Assembly (NCBI RefSeq): GCF_014648075.1
Contig: NZ_BMQK01000009.1
Coordinates: forward strand, 186,001-250,000
Direction: 5' to 3'
Length of the DNA: 64,000 nt
From: Streptomyces ruber
GTDB taxonomy: Bacteria; Actinomycetota; Actinomycetes; Streptomycetales; Streptomycetaceae
The notes beneath the pieces were generated by a model. The model searched no databases and was not told the DNA's origin. It saw only the letters and a program-made list of their open reading frames with translations. Within the stretch, counting starts at the first letter, position 1; the number at the start of each line of letters is the position of its first letter. The position numbers and the translations under genes were made by a program. Positions 26,810 through 35,424 of this stretch are shown here, one piece after another.

Positions 26810-29089
26810 TCAGTCGGTCGCCGATTGTTCCAGACGTACCACGACGGACTTGCTGGCCGGGGTGTTGCTGATGTCGGCCGTCGAGTCCAGCGGCACCAGG
26901 ACGTTGGTCTCCGGGTAGTACGAGGCCGCGCAGCCGCGGGCCGTCGGGTAGTGCACGACGCGGAAGCCGGGCGCCCGCCGTTCGACGCCGTCCTTCCACT
27001 CGCCGACCAGGTCGACGTAACTGCCGTCCGCGAGGTCCAGCTCCGCCGCGTCCTCGGGGTTGACGAGCACGACACGGCGCCCGTTCCTGATGCCCCGGTA
27101 GCGGTCGTCCAGGCCGTAGATGGTGGTGTTGTACTGGTCGTGGGAGCGCAGCGTCTGCAGCAGCAGGCGGCCCGCGGGGAGCTCCGGGTACTCCACCGGT
27201 GCGGCCGTGAAGTTGGCCTTGCCGGTGGCCGTGGGGAAGCGGCGCTCGTCGCGCGGGGCGTGGGGGAGCGCGAAGCCGCCGGGGCGGGCGACGCGCGCGT
27301 TGAAGTCCTCGAAGCCGGGCACCACGCGCGCGATGCGGTCGCGGATCGTCGCGTAGTCCTTCTCGAACTCCTCCCAGGGCGTGCGGCTGTCCTCGCCGAG
27401 GACGCGGCGGGCCAGCCGGGCCACGATGGCGGGTTCGGACAGCAGGTGCTCGCTCGCGGGCTTCAGGCGTCCGCGCGAGGCGTGCACCATGCCCATGGAG
27501 TCCTCGACGGTCACGACCTGTTCGCCGCTGACCTGGAGGTCGCGCTCGGTGCGGCCGAGGGTGGGCAGGATCAGCGCACGCGCGCCCGTGACCGCGTGGG
27601 AGCGGTTGAGCTTCGTCGACACGTGCACCGTCAGCCGGGCGCGGCGCATGGCCGCCTCGGTGGCGTCGGTGTCGGGGGAGGCGGAGACGAAGTTGCCGCC
27701 CATCGCGAAGAACACCTTCGCCTTGTCGTCGCGCATGGCCTCGATGGCCCGTACGACGTCGTAGCCGTGCCCGCGCGGCGGGGCGAAGCCGAACTCCTTC
27801 TCCAGGGCGTCGAGGAAGGCGGGCGCGGGCCGTTCGAAGATGCCCATGGTGCGGTCGCCCTGCACGTTGGAGTGGCCGCGGACGGGGCAGACGCCCGCGC
27901 CGGGGCGGCCGATGTTGCCGCGCAGCAGCAGGAAGTTGACGACCTCGCGGATGGTGGGCACGGAGTGCTTGTGCTGGGTGAGGCCCATGGCCCAGCAGAC
28001 GATGGTGCGCTTCGAGGCGAGCACCATGCGCAGGGTCTCCTCGATCTGCTCCCGGGTGAGGCCGGTGGCGGCGAGGGTCTCGTCCCAGTCGGCGTCCCGC
28101 GCGGCGGCGGCGAACTCCTCGTAGCCGTGGGTGTGTTCGCGCACGAACTCCTCGTCGACGGCGCCCTCGGTCTCCAGGATCAGCTTGTTGAGCAGGCGGA
28201 AGAGGGCTTGGTCGCCGCCGATGCGGATCTGCAGGAACAGGTCGGTGAGCGCGGTGCCCCTCAGCATGCCGTGGGGGGTCTGCGGGTTCTTGAACCGTTC
28301 CAGGCCGGCCTCGGGCAGCGGGTTGACGCTGATGATCTTCGCGCCGCCCGCCTTGGCCTTCTCCAGGGCGGAGAGCATGCGCGGGTGGTTGGTGCCGGGG
28401 TTCTGTCCGGCCACCACGATCAGGTCGGCCTTGTACAGGTCCTCCAGCAGGACGCTGCCCTTGCCGATGCCGATCGTCTCGGTGAGGGCGGAGCCGGAGG
28501 ACTCGTGGCACATGTTGGAGCAGTCCGGCAGGTTGTTGGTGCCGAACTCGCGGGCGAAGAGCTGGTACAGGAACGCCGCTTCGTTGCTGGTGCGGCCGGA
28601 GGTGTAGAAGAGGGCCTCGTCGGGGCTGGCGAGGGCGTTCAGCTCCTCGGCGATGATGTCGAAGGCGCGGTCCCAGGTCACCGGCTCGTAGTGGTCGGCG
28701 CCCTCCGGCAGGTACATGGGGTGGGTGAGCCGGCCCTGCTGGCCCAGCCAGTAGCCGCTGCGGGTCGCGAGGTCGGTGACGGAGTGCGCGGCGAAGAAGT
28801 CGGGGGTGACCCGGCGCAGGGTGGCCTCCTCGGCGACCGCCTTGGCGCCGTTCTCGCAGAACTCGGCGGTGTGCCGCTTGTCGCCCTCGGGCCAGGCGCA
28901 GCCGGGGCAGTCGAAGCCGTTCTTCTGGTTGACGCGCAGCAGGGTGAGCGCGGTGCGTTTCACGCCCATCTGCTGCTGGGCTATCCGCAGCGTGTGTCCG
29001 ATGGCCGGCAGGCCCGCCGCGGCGTGCTTCGGACCGGCGACCTCCGGCGCGTCCTGGACCGGGTCTCCCATGGGCGGTTTGCTGGCCAT
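26810..29089 (-). CDS. FdhF/YdeP-type molybdopterin oxidoreductase
   Basis: 759-aa molybdenum enzyme of the formate-dehydrogenase-alpha-like (YdeP) branch. Seen: an early pair of Cys in FDCPGCAWP near residue 49-52, TSGRTSNEA near 145, PDCSNMCHESSG near 180 where the molybdenum-ligand region lies, WAMGLTQHKH near 330, VRGHSNVQGDRTMG near 375, and a C-terminal molybdopterin-dinucleotide-binding domain starting near LLLQTLRSHDQYNT. No selenocysteine codon and no Tat signal, so cytoplasmic. Electron partner subunits are absent. ATG 29089 has AAGGGG upstream. Confidence 0.88.
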   Translation of the reverse strand: MASKPPMGDPVQDAPEVAGPKHAAAGLPAIGHTLRIAQQQMGVKRTALTLLRVNQKNGFDCPGCAWPEGDKRHTAEFCENGAKAVAEEATLRRVTPDFFAAHSVTDLATRSGYWLGQQGRLTHPMYLPEGADHYEPVTWDRAFDIIAEELNALASPDEALFYTSGRTSNEAAFLYQLFAREFGTNNLPDCSNMCHESSGSALTETIGIGKGSVLLEDLYKADLIVVAGQNPGTNHPRMLSALEKAKAGGAKIISVNPLPEAGLERFKNPQTPHGMLRGTALTDLFLQIRIGGDQALFRLLNKLILETEGAVDEEFVREHTHGYEEFAAAARDADWDETLAATGLTREQIEETLRMVLASKRTIVCWAMGLTQHKHSVPTIREVVNFLLLRGNIGRPGAGVCPVRGHSNVQGDRTMGIFERPAPAFLDALEKEFGFAPPRGHGYDVVRAIEAMRDDKAKVFFAMGGNFVSASPDTDATEAAMRRARLTVHVSTKLNRSHAVTGARALILPTLGRTERDLQVSGEQVVTVEDSMGMVHASRGRLKPASEHLLSEPAIVARLARRVLGEDSRTPWEEFEKDYATIRDRIARVVPGFEDFNARVARPGGFALPHAPRDERRFPTATGKANFTAAPVEYPELPAGRLLLQTLRSHDQYNTTIYGLDDRYRGIRNGRRVVLVNPEDAAELDLADGSYVDLVGEWKDGVERRAPGFRVVHYPTARGCAASYYPETNVLVPLDSTADISNTPASKSVVVRLEQSATD

Positions 29090-29260
29090 CGTTGTTCCCC
29101 TTGCTCCGTTCGTTGCCCCGCATACTCGCACGGGGTGCCGACAGTGTTCGATCATCCCGGGGGCCGGGGCAACCCCCGGGTGCCCGCTGCGGCGGCCGGT
29201 GGGGGCGGGGGCCGCGGGGGCCGTGCGGTCCGGCGGACGCGGACTGTCAGTGGCTCGTGG

Positions 29261-29266
29261 CAGGAT
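29261..29266 (+). promoter_or_regulatory. -10-like box CAGGAT before polA
   Basis: CAGGAT is followed by 7 nt and then GTG 29274; with no strong Shine-Dalgarno sequence the polA transcript may be leaderless. Confidence 0.35.
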
Positions 29267-29273
29267 CGGGGAC

Positions 29274-32003
29274 GTGGCAGAGAAAGCATCGAAGCAGACC
29301 GAGAAGACCCCCGGCGGCGGCCGTCCCCGGCTGATGCTCATGGACGGGCACTCGCTGGCGTACCGCGCGTTCTTCGCGCTGCCCGCGGAGAACTTCACCA
29401 CCGCGACGGGCCAGACGACGAACGCGATCTACGGTTTCGCGTCGATGCTGGCGAACACGCTGCGTGACGAGGCGCCGACGCACTTCGCGGTGGCGTTCGA
29501 CGTGTCCCGCAAGACGTGGCGCTCGGAGGAGTTCACCGAGTACAAGGCGAACCGCTCCAAGACCCCGGACGAGTTCAAGGGGCAGGTCGAGCTGATCGGG
29601 GAGCTGCTCGACGCGATGGGCGCGGCCCGTTTCGCGGTCGAGGGGTTCGAGGCGGACGACGTCATCGCCACGCTCGCCACGCAGGCCGAGGCCGAGGGCT
29701 TCGAAGTGCTGATCGTCACCGGTGACCGGGACTCCTTCCAGCTGGTCACCGAGAACACGACGGTGCTGTACCCGACGAAGGGCGTCTCGGAGCTCACGCG
29801 GTACACCCCGGAGAAGGTCGTCGAGAAGTACGGGCTGACGCCGGCGCAGTACCCGGACTTCGCGGCGCTGCGCGGTGACCCGTCGGACAACCTGCCGGGC
29901 ATCCCGGGGGTCGGTGAGAAGACCGCCGCGAAGTGGATCAACCAGTTCGGTTCGTTCGCGGAGCTGGTGGAGCGGGTGGAGGAGGTCAAGGGCAAGGCCG
30001 GCCAGAACCTGCGTGACCACCTGGAGTCGGTGAAGCTCAACCGCCGGCTGACGGAGATGGTGCGCTCGGTCGAGCTGCCCAAGGGGGTCGCCGACCTGGA
30101 GCGGGCGCCGTACGACCGCAAGGCCGTCGCGATGGTCCTTGACACGCTGGAGATCCGCAACCCGTCGCTGCGGGAGCGGCTGCTGGCCGTCGACCCGGGC
30201 GCGGTGGAGGCGGAGGCCGACCCGGTGGCCGTCGCGGGCGTCGAGATCGACGGCACGGTGCTCGGTTCCGGGGAGCTGGCGCCGTGGCTGGAGGGGCACG
30301 GCGCGGCGGTCCTGGGTGTGGCCATGGTCGGTGCCTGGGCGCTCGGCACCGGCTCGGTGACCGAGGTGGCGCTGGCCGCGGCGGACGGGACGGCGGCCTG
30401 GTTCGACCCGGCGGAGCTGGACGAGGCCGACGACCGCGCGTGGGCGGCCTGGCTCGCCGATCCGCGTCGTCCGAAGGTGCTGCACGACGCGAAGGCCGCG
30501 ATGCGGGTCTTCCCCGAGCACGGCTGGAGCGCCGTCGAGGGCGTGGTGATGGACACCGCGCTCGCGGCCTACCTGGTCAAGCCGGGCCGCCGCTCCTTCG
30601 ACCTGGACGCGCTGTCCCTGGAGTACCTGGGCCGGGAGCTGGCTCCCGCCGCCGCGGCCGACGGGCAGCTCGCCTTCGGCGCGGACGACGGCGCCGAGGC
30701 CGAGGCGCTGATGGTGCAGGCCCGCGCGATCCTCGACCTGGGGGAGGCGTTCGAGGAGCGGCTCAAGGAGGTCGGCGCGGCGGACCTGCTGCGCGACGTG
30801 GAGCTGCCCACCTCCGCGCTGCTGGCCCGGATGGAGCGTGACGGCATCGCGGCGGACCGGGCGCACCTGGAGGGCATGGAGCAGCTGTTCGCGGGCGCCG
30901 TGCAGCAGGCCGTGAAGGAGGCGCACGCGGCGGCGGGGCACGAGTTCAACCTGGGCTCGCCCAAGCAGCTCCAGGAGGTCCTCTTCGGTGAGCTGGGCCT
31001 TCCGAAGACCAAGCGCACCAAGACCGGCTACACCACGGACGCGGACGCCCTCGCCTGGCTCGCGGGCCAGACGGACAACGAGCTGCCGGTCATCATGCTC
31101 CGCCACCGCGAGCAGGCGAAGCTGCGGGTCACCGTCGAGGGCCTGATCAAGACGATCGCGGCGGACGGCCGGATCCACACCACCTTCAACCAGACGGTCG
31201 CCGCGACGGGCCGTCTCTCCTCCCAGGACCCGAACCTCCAGAACATCCCGGTCCGCACGGACGAGGGCAGGGCGATCCGCCGCGGTTTCGTGGTCGGCGA
31301 GGGGTACGAGTCGCTGCTGACCGCGGACTACAGCCAGATCGAGCTGCGGGTGATGGCGCACCTCTCCGAGGACGAGGGTCTGATCGAGGCGTTCACCTCG
31401 GGCGAGGACCTGCACACCACGGTCGCCTCGCACGTGTTCGCGGTCGGGCGCGACGCGGTGGACGCCGAGATGCGCCGCAAGACCAAGGCGATGTCGTACG
31501 GCCTGGCGTACGGTCTGTCGGCGTTCGGTCTGTCCCAGCAGCTGAACATCGACGCGGGTGAGGCCCGGGCGCTGATGGAGAACTACTTCGAGCGTTTCGG
31601 CGGGGTACGGGACTATCTGCGGCGCGTGGTCGACGAGGCGCGGGCGACGGGGTACACCGAGACGCTGTTCGGCCGGCGCCGTTACCTGCCCGACCTGAAC
31701 AGCGACAACCGGCAGCGCCGTGAGATGGCCGAGCGCATGGCGCTGAACGCGCCGATCCAGGGCACGGCGGCCGACATCGTCAAGATCGCCATGCTGAACG
31801 TCGAGCGGGCCCTGCGCGAGGCCGGTCTGGCCTCTCGCATACTGCTCCAGGTCCATGACGAGATCGTGCTGGAGGTGGCGCCCGGCGAGCGGGAGCGGGC
31901 CGAGGAGCTGGTCCGCCGCGAGATGGCCGGCGCCGTCCGGCTGAGGGCCCCGCTGGACGTCTCGGTGGGCCACGGCCGGGACTGGGAGTCGGCCGCGCAC
32001 TGA
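29274..32003 (+). CDS. polA: DNA polymerase I
   Basis: 909-aa repair and Okazaki-processing polymerase. The 5'-3' exonuclease domain occupies about 18-310 (LMLMDGHSLAYRAFF, VTGDRDSFQL, GIPGVGEKTAAKW). The middle domain corresponds to 3'-5' exonuclease but lacks its DxE and NxxxD metal residues (GVAMVGAWALG; VLHDAKAAMRV), so no proofreading is expected. Polymerase motif A DYSQIELRVMAHL, motif B RRKTKAMSYGLAYG, and motif C LQVHDEIVLEV are intact. Start GTG 29274. Confidence 0.97.
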   Translation: MAEKASKQTEKTPGGGRPRLMLMDGHSLAYRAFFALPAENFTTATGQTTNAIYGFASMLANTLRDEAPTHFAVAFDVSRKTWRSEEFTEYKANRSKTPDEFKGQVELIGELLDAMGAARFAVEGFEADDVIATLATQAEAEGFEVLIVTGDRDSFQLVTENTTVLYPTKGVSELTRYTPEKVVEKYGLTPAQYPDFAALRGDPSDNLPGIPGVGEKTAAKWINQFGSFAELVERVEEVKGKAGQNLRDHLESVKLNRRLTEMVRSVELPKGVADLERAPYDRKAVAMVLDTLEIRNPSLRERLLAVDPGAVEAEADPVAVAGVEIDGTVLGSGELAPWLEGHGAAVLGVAMVGAWALGTGSVTEVALAAADGTAAWFDPAELDEADDRAWAAWLADPRRPKVLHDAKAAMRVFPEHGWSAVEGVVMDTALAAYLVKPGRRSFDLDALSLEYLGRELAPAAAADGQLAFGADDGAEAEALMVQARAILDLGEAFEERLKEVGAADLLRDVELPTSALLARMERDGIAADRAHLEGMEQLFAGAVQQAVKEAHAAAGHEFNLGSPKQLQEVLFGELGLPKTKRTKTGYTTDADALAWLAGQTDNELPVIMLRHREQAKLRVTVEGLIKTIAADGRIHTTFNQTVAATGRLSSQDPNLQNIPVRTDEGRAIRRGFVVGEGYESLLTADYSQIELRVMAHLSEDEGLIEAFTSGEDLHTTVASHVFAVGRDAVDAEMRRKTKAMSYGLAYGLSAFGLSQQLNIDAGEARALMENYFERFGGVRDYLRRVVDEARATGYTETLFGRRRYLPDLNSDNRQRREMAERMALNAPIQGTAADIVKIAMLNVERALREAGLASRILLQVHDEIVLEVAPGERERAEELVRREMAGAVRLRAPLDVSVGHGRDWESAAH

Positions 32004-32052
32004 GCGCCGTACCGGTCGTCGCCGGGCGTACGGCGGCCTCCGGGGTGGGCGG

Positions 32053-32072
32053 CGCCCCCGCCCACGGGGGCG
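32053..32072 (+). terminator. Terminator hairpin after polA
   Basis: CGCCCCCG/CGGGGGCG, 8-bp stem with CCCA loop, 50 nt past the polA stop in a very GC-rich stretch. Confidence 0.55.
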
Positions 32073-32165
32073 GGGCGTCCCCCGCCGGAGGTCCCGGGCG
32101 GGTGCCTCACCCGTACGGCCCCCGCGGGGGCGCCTCCGGCGGGGGCGTGGCGTGAGGATGCGGGC

Positions 32166-32375
32166 ATGGGTATACGCACGCTTCGCTGCCGTACCGCGAC
32201 GACCCTCGGCTTCCTGTTGCCGGCCGGACACGGACCGATGTCCGCGTACGCGCCCGATGCCAGCACGGCCCGTGTGCCGGCCGAGTCCGCCCCGCTCCGG
32301 TCCGCCCGGGACCAGGCCCGCGCCGCGGCCGCGACCCGCGAGGCCGCGGACTCACGGGCGGCCGCGCGTCCCTGA
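32166..32375 (+). CDS. Possible small exported peptide
   Basis: 69-codon frame starting at ATG 32166 with GAGG about 10 nt upstream. The N-terminus is basic then mildly hydrophobic (TATTLGFLLPAGHGPMSAYA) like a weak signal peptide; the rest is Ala/Arg-rich. No family recognised. It ends 8 nt before the 17-bp repeat array. It may be spurious. Confidence 0.33.
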   Translation: MGIRTLRCRTATTLGFLLPAGHGPMSAYAPDASTARVPAESAPLRSARDQARAAAATREAADSRAAARP

Positions 32376-32383
32376 GGGCACGT

Positions 32384-32502
32384 GCGCCACTGGGACGCGT
32401 GCGCCACCGGGACGCGTGCGCTACCGGGACGCGTGCGCCACCGGGACGCGTGCGCTACCGGGACGCGTGCGCCACCGGGACGCGTGCGCTACCGGGGAAC
32501 GG
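32384..32502. repeat. 17-bp minisatellite, six full copies plus a part
   Basis: Units of GCGCCACCGGGACGCGT start at 32384, 32401, 32418, 32435, 32452, 32469 and 32486 (partial). Position 5 alternates C/T from the second copy on (C,T,C,T,C,T), giving a 34-bp higher period. The T variants contain CTA, and the last one supplies the TAG stop of the minus-strand DUF4184 gene. Confidence 0.95.
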
Positions 32503-33346
32503 GCGCGTCGTCCCGCCGCGGTACCGATGCCGGAGCGGGACGCCACATCCGCACGCCCGCCCCGTACAGCACCACCCCGACCGCGAGTCCCGCGCCCGCT
32601 CCGAAGCAGAGGGTCGGGATGATCTCGTAGGGCTTGGCGATCGAACCCCAGTACGCCCACCACCGGTTCACCCGGTGCGCGGCGGCCACCAGGGCGCACC
32701 CCCCGATCACGGCCACGGCCACCCACCGGTCGGCCGCGGAGAGCACGGGCACCCCGACGGGTCCCGCGGACCCCACGGGTGGCACGGGCGGCTGCCGGCG
32801 CAGGGCGAGCACCACGTATACGGCGAGCACGACCGCCGCCACGGCGGAGCCGCCGTACTGCAGGTACCAGAACAGCGGCTGCCCCGCGAAGTCCTGCAGC
32901 AGGACGGGGAACACCCGCGCCCCCCACCCGTGGAGGTGGGTGAACGCGTCCAGGAAGACGTGCGTGAGCCCGCCGAGCGCGGCGGAGACGTACCACCACA
33001 CCACCGTGGAGGGGCGCCGCGGCGGCCGCGGCGCCCCGCAGCGCACCAGCGACGCCACCCGCCCCTGCCGTGCCCGGGGCAGCAGCGCCACCAGCGGCTC
33101 GCGCAGGAACAGCCACCCGCCCGCCAGGGCCAGGGCCACGAGGACGTCGAAGGTGAGGACGCCCGCGAGGGAGTGCGTGAAGGTGCCGAACTCCATCGCC
33201 CCGGGCACCGCGCTCGCGGCGTAGTAGGTCATGTCGGGCGCCATCGAACCGGCCACGAGCAGCGACGGCACCAGTCGGCCGCGTCCGCTGCCGTCGCCCC
33301 GGAGGGCGGGCAGCACGGCGGCCGCGTGGCTGAGCGTGAAAGGCAA
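32489..33346 (-). CDS. DUF4184 multi-pass membrane protein
   Basis: 285-aa membrane protein with about six hydrophobic segments. The N-terminus PFTLSHAAAVLPALRG and the motifs APDMTYY and FTHSLAG, THVFLDAFTHLHGWG match DUF4184, distantly like metal-dependent membrane hydrolases (YdjM type). The start is TTG 33346: a strong AGGAGGAG precedes it and the family begins exactly at PFTLSHAA. An in-frame GTG further out would add a non-conserved extension. The stop codon lies in the last unit of the 17-bp repeat. Confidence 0.82.
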   Translation of the reverse strand: MPFTLSHAAAVLPALRGDGSGRGRLVPSLLVAGSMAPDMTYYAASAVPGAMEFGTFTHSLAGVLTFDVLVALALAGGWLFLREPLVALLPRARQGRVASLVRCGAPRPPRRPSTVVWWYVSAALGGLTHVFLDAFTHLHGWGARVFPVLLQDFAGQPLFWYLQYGGSAVAAVVLAVYVVLALRRQPPVPPVGSAGPVGVPVLSAADRWVAVAVIGGCALVAAAHRVNRWWAYWGSIAKPYEIIPTLCFGAGAGLAVGVVLYGAGVRMWRPAPASVPRRDDAPVPR

Positions 33347-33576
33347 GTTCTCCTCCTGCGGCAGGCGTTGGCCGGTCGAGCAGGCCGCTGATCGGTGCCG
33401 CCAGTATGCGCGACGCGTCGGCCGGTGCTCCGGGGGCGCATGGGGCGGGCGTTTCGTATATGGCCAATCGGTGAATACCGGGCGCGAACGGGTGCCCGCG
33501 CACAGCAAGTTGTCGTAGGGTCTCGTGGGTCACCGGTAGAACGCGCGGGCGATCGTCCTCGGGGAGGGCTCACTCA

Positions 33577-35385
33577 ATGGCGGCGCAATTCGGGAAAAGG
33601 CTGCGCAAGGGAGCGGCGAACACCGCCGTGGTCGCGGTCGCGGTCGCGGCACTGGCCGCATCCCAGGCCCCCGCAGTGACCATAGACGGCTCCGGCGGAC
33701 AGGCCGCCGACGCGCCCTCGCCCGACGGGAACGCGGACGACACCGCGACCGGCAACTCGCGCTACTACACGGACCTCCCGCCCCTCGACAGTCCCACCGC
33801 CACTCCCAGCACGGGGGCCGACGGCGAGACGTCGAGCGTCGCGGGCGGTGAGCGCGGCATCCCCGCGACCGTCCTCGACGCCTACAAGAAGGCCGAGGCG
33901 GCCCTGCGCGACGCCAAGCCGGGCTGCAACCTGCCCTGGCAGCTCCTCGCCGCCATCGGCAAGGTCGAGTCCGGGCAGGCCCGGGGCGGCCGCGTCGCCG
34001 CCGACGGCACGACGATCGGCAAGATCCTCGGCCCGCAGCTCAACGGCAACGGCTTCGCGAACATCAGCGACACCGACGGCGGCGCGTACGACGGCGACAG
34101 CACGTACGACCGTGCCGTCGGTCCGATGCAGTTCATCCCGTCCACCTGGGCGTGGGCCGGCCGCGACGGCAACGGCGACGGCGTCTCGGACCCGAACAAC
34201 ATCTACGACGCGGCCCTCGCCGCCGGCCACTACCTGTGCCGGTTCAGCTGGGACCTGTCCGACCGGGCGGACCTCAGGAAGGCGATCCTCAGCTACAACA
34301 ACTCGACCGACTACCTCAACACGGTCCTGTCGTGGCTGGAGTACTACCGCAAGGGCACCCACGAGATCCCCGACGGCACGGGCACGCTGCCCCGGCGGGA
34401 GAGCGACGACGCCCCCGGGCGCGGCTCCGGCACGCCCGGCACCGGCACGACGCCCCCCGCGGCGGGCCCCCCGTCGCAGGGGACGCCGCCGCCGGAGCAG
34501 GGCCCGGGAACCGGGAAGCCGCCCGCCACGACCCCGCCCCCGACGACCCCGCCGCCCGCCACCCAGCCGCCGACGACACCTCCCACCACGCCCCCGACGA
34601 CGCCTCCCGGAACCCCGACCGACACGGTGCACCACCTCAAGGACGCGGGCACCGCGGAGCTCACCGCGCGGGCGGGCGACGCGTTCACCGGGAGGATCGG
34701 TGTCCGTGCCGAGACGAAGGACGGCGAGGCCGTAGGGAAGGTGCGCATCCGCTTCACCGTCGTCGGGGACACCGACGCCGCCTTCGAGGGCGGCGAGACC
34801 GTCGCCACCGTCGTCACGGGCGCCTCGGGCGTCGCGACCGCGCCCCGGCTCCGGGCGGGTGCGGAGACCGGCGAGTTCACGGTGCGGGCGACCGTCGTGG
34901 GCCGCTCGGTGCCCGCCCTCGACTTCGGGGCGACCGTCACCGAGCGCACCGCCGACTTCCTCGTCCGCACCGACTCGACCCCGCTGACCTGCGTGGCCGG
35001 CGGCGAGTTCGCGGAGCAGGTCGAGCTGAAGGCCACCTACCGGGGCGCCGCCGCGGACAAGGTGGCTGCCTCCGCGACTCTGGTCAAGGGACTGCTCGAC
35101 TCCTCCGAGAACGACGAGGGCCCCTACTTCGAGGACGCCGACGGCAACCCCGTGCGCACCCTGAAGGGCCTGAGAACCGACGGGGACGGCAAGCTGAAGC
35201 TGCCGAAGCTGTACGCGGGCGACACCACGGGCACGTTCTGGCTCCGCGTCACCACCGCGGGCGGCGCGACGCGCACGGTCGCCCTGACCGTGACGAAGGC
35301 CGAGGCGTCGGCCGACCCGGAGACCTCGCCCGGACCGGAGACGCCGGAGGCGTCCCCCGGTCCGTCGGCGAGCTCCACGGAGTGA
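33577..35385 (+). CDS. Secreted lytic transglycosylase with repeat and beta domains
   Basis: 602-aa cell-wall enzyme. A signal peptide (AANTAVVAVAVAALAASQAPA) is followed by an SLT-type lytic transglycosylase domain in about 90-255: catalytic Glu in IGKVESGQA, then GPMQFIPSTWAWAGRDGNGD, and AAGHYLCRFSWDL. It should cleave the MurNAc-GlcNAc bond of peptidoglycan. A Pro/Thr-rich linker (about 290-345) leads to two Ig-like beta modules (TARAGDAFTGRIGVRAET and LTCVAGGEFAEQVELKATY) that may bind the wall. ATG 33577 follows GGAGGG. TAGGGT in the upstream region may be the -10 box. Confidence 0.9.
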   Translation: MAAQFGKRLRKGAANTAVVAVAVAALAASQAPAVTIDGSGGQAADAPSPDGNADDTATGNSRYYTDLPPLDSPTATPSTGADGETSSVAGGERGIPATVLDAYKKAEAALRDAKPGCNLPWQLLAAIGKVESGQARGGRVAADGTTIGKILGPQLNGNGFANISDTDGGAYDGDSTYDRAVGPMQFIPSTWAWAGRDGNGDGVSDPNNIYDAALAAGHYLCRFSWDLSDRADLRKAILSYNNSTDYLNTVLSWLEYYRKGTHEIPDGTGTLPRRESDDAPGRGSGTPGTGTTPPAAGPPSQGTPPPEQGPGTGKPPATTPPPTTPPPATQPPTTPPTTPPTTPPGTPTDTVHHLKDAGTAELTARAGDAFTGRIGVRAETKDGEAVGKVRIRFTVVGDTDAAFEGGETVATVVTGASGVATAPRLRAGAETGEFTVRATVVGRSVPALDFGATVTERTADFLVRTDSTPLTCVAGGEFAEQVELKATYRGAAADKVAASATLVKGLLDSSENDEGPYFEDADGNPVRTLKGLRTDGDGKLKLPKLYAGDTTGTFWLRVTTAGGATRTVALTVTKAEASADPETSPGPETPEASPGPSASSTE

Positions 35386-35402
35386 GCGAACGGAGCGGCG
35401 GG

Positions 35403-35424
35403 CCCGCCCGGTGGACCGGGCGGG
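35403..35424. terminator. Bidirectional terminator between transglycosylase gene and hrpB
   Basis: CCCGCCCGG/CCGGGCGGG, 9-bp stem with TGGA loop, placed between two convergent genes and touching the hrpB stop. Confidence 0.8.

Noticed and set aside
26193..29123. 976-codon minus-strand frame overlapping the FdhF gene
   Set aside because: Arg/Pro/His-rich shifted-frame shadow of the oxidoreductase gene, which has all family motifs.
32376..32502. CRISPR array
   Set aside because: The 17-bp units are directly tandem without spacers and no cas genes are present in the window.
33347..33576. c-di-AMP (ydaO-type) riboswitch before the transglycosylase gene
   Set aside because: Such switches precede many wall-hydrolase genes in Streptomyces, but the expected conserved GGGGAAC-type blocks were not found here.
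33574..34635. 353-codon minus-strand frame opposite the lytic transglycosylase
   Set aside because: Arg/Gly-rich antisense product with no recognisable domain.
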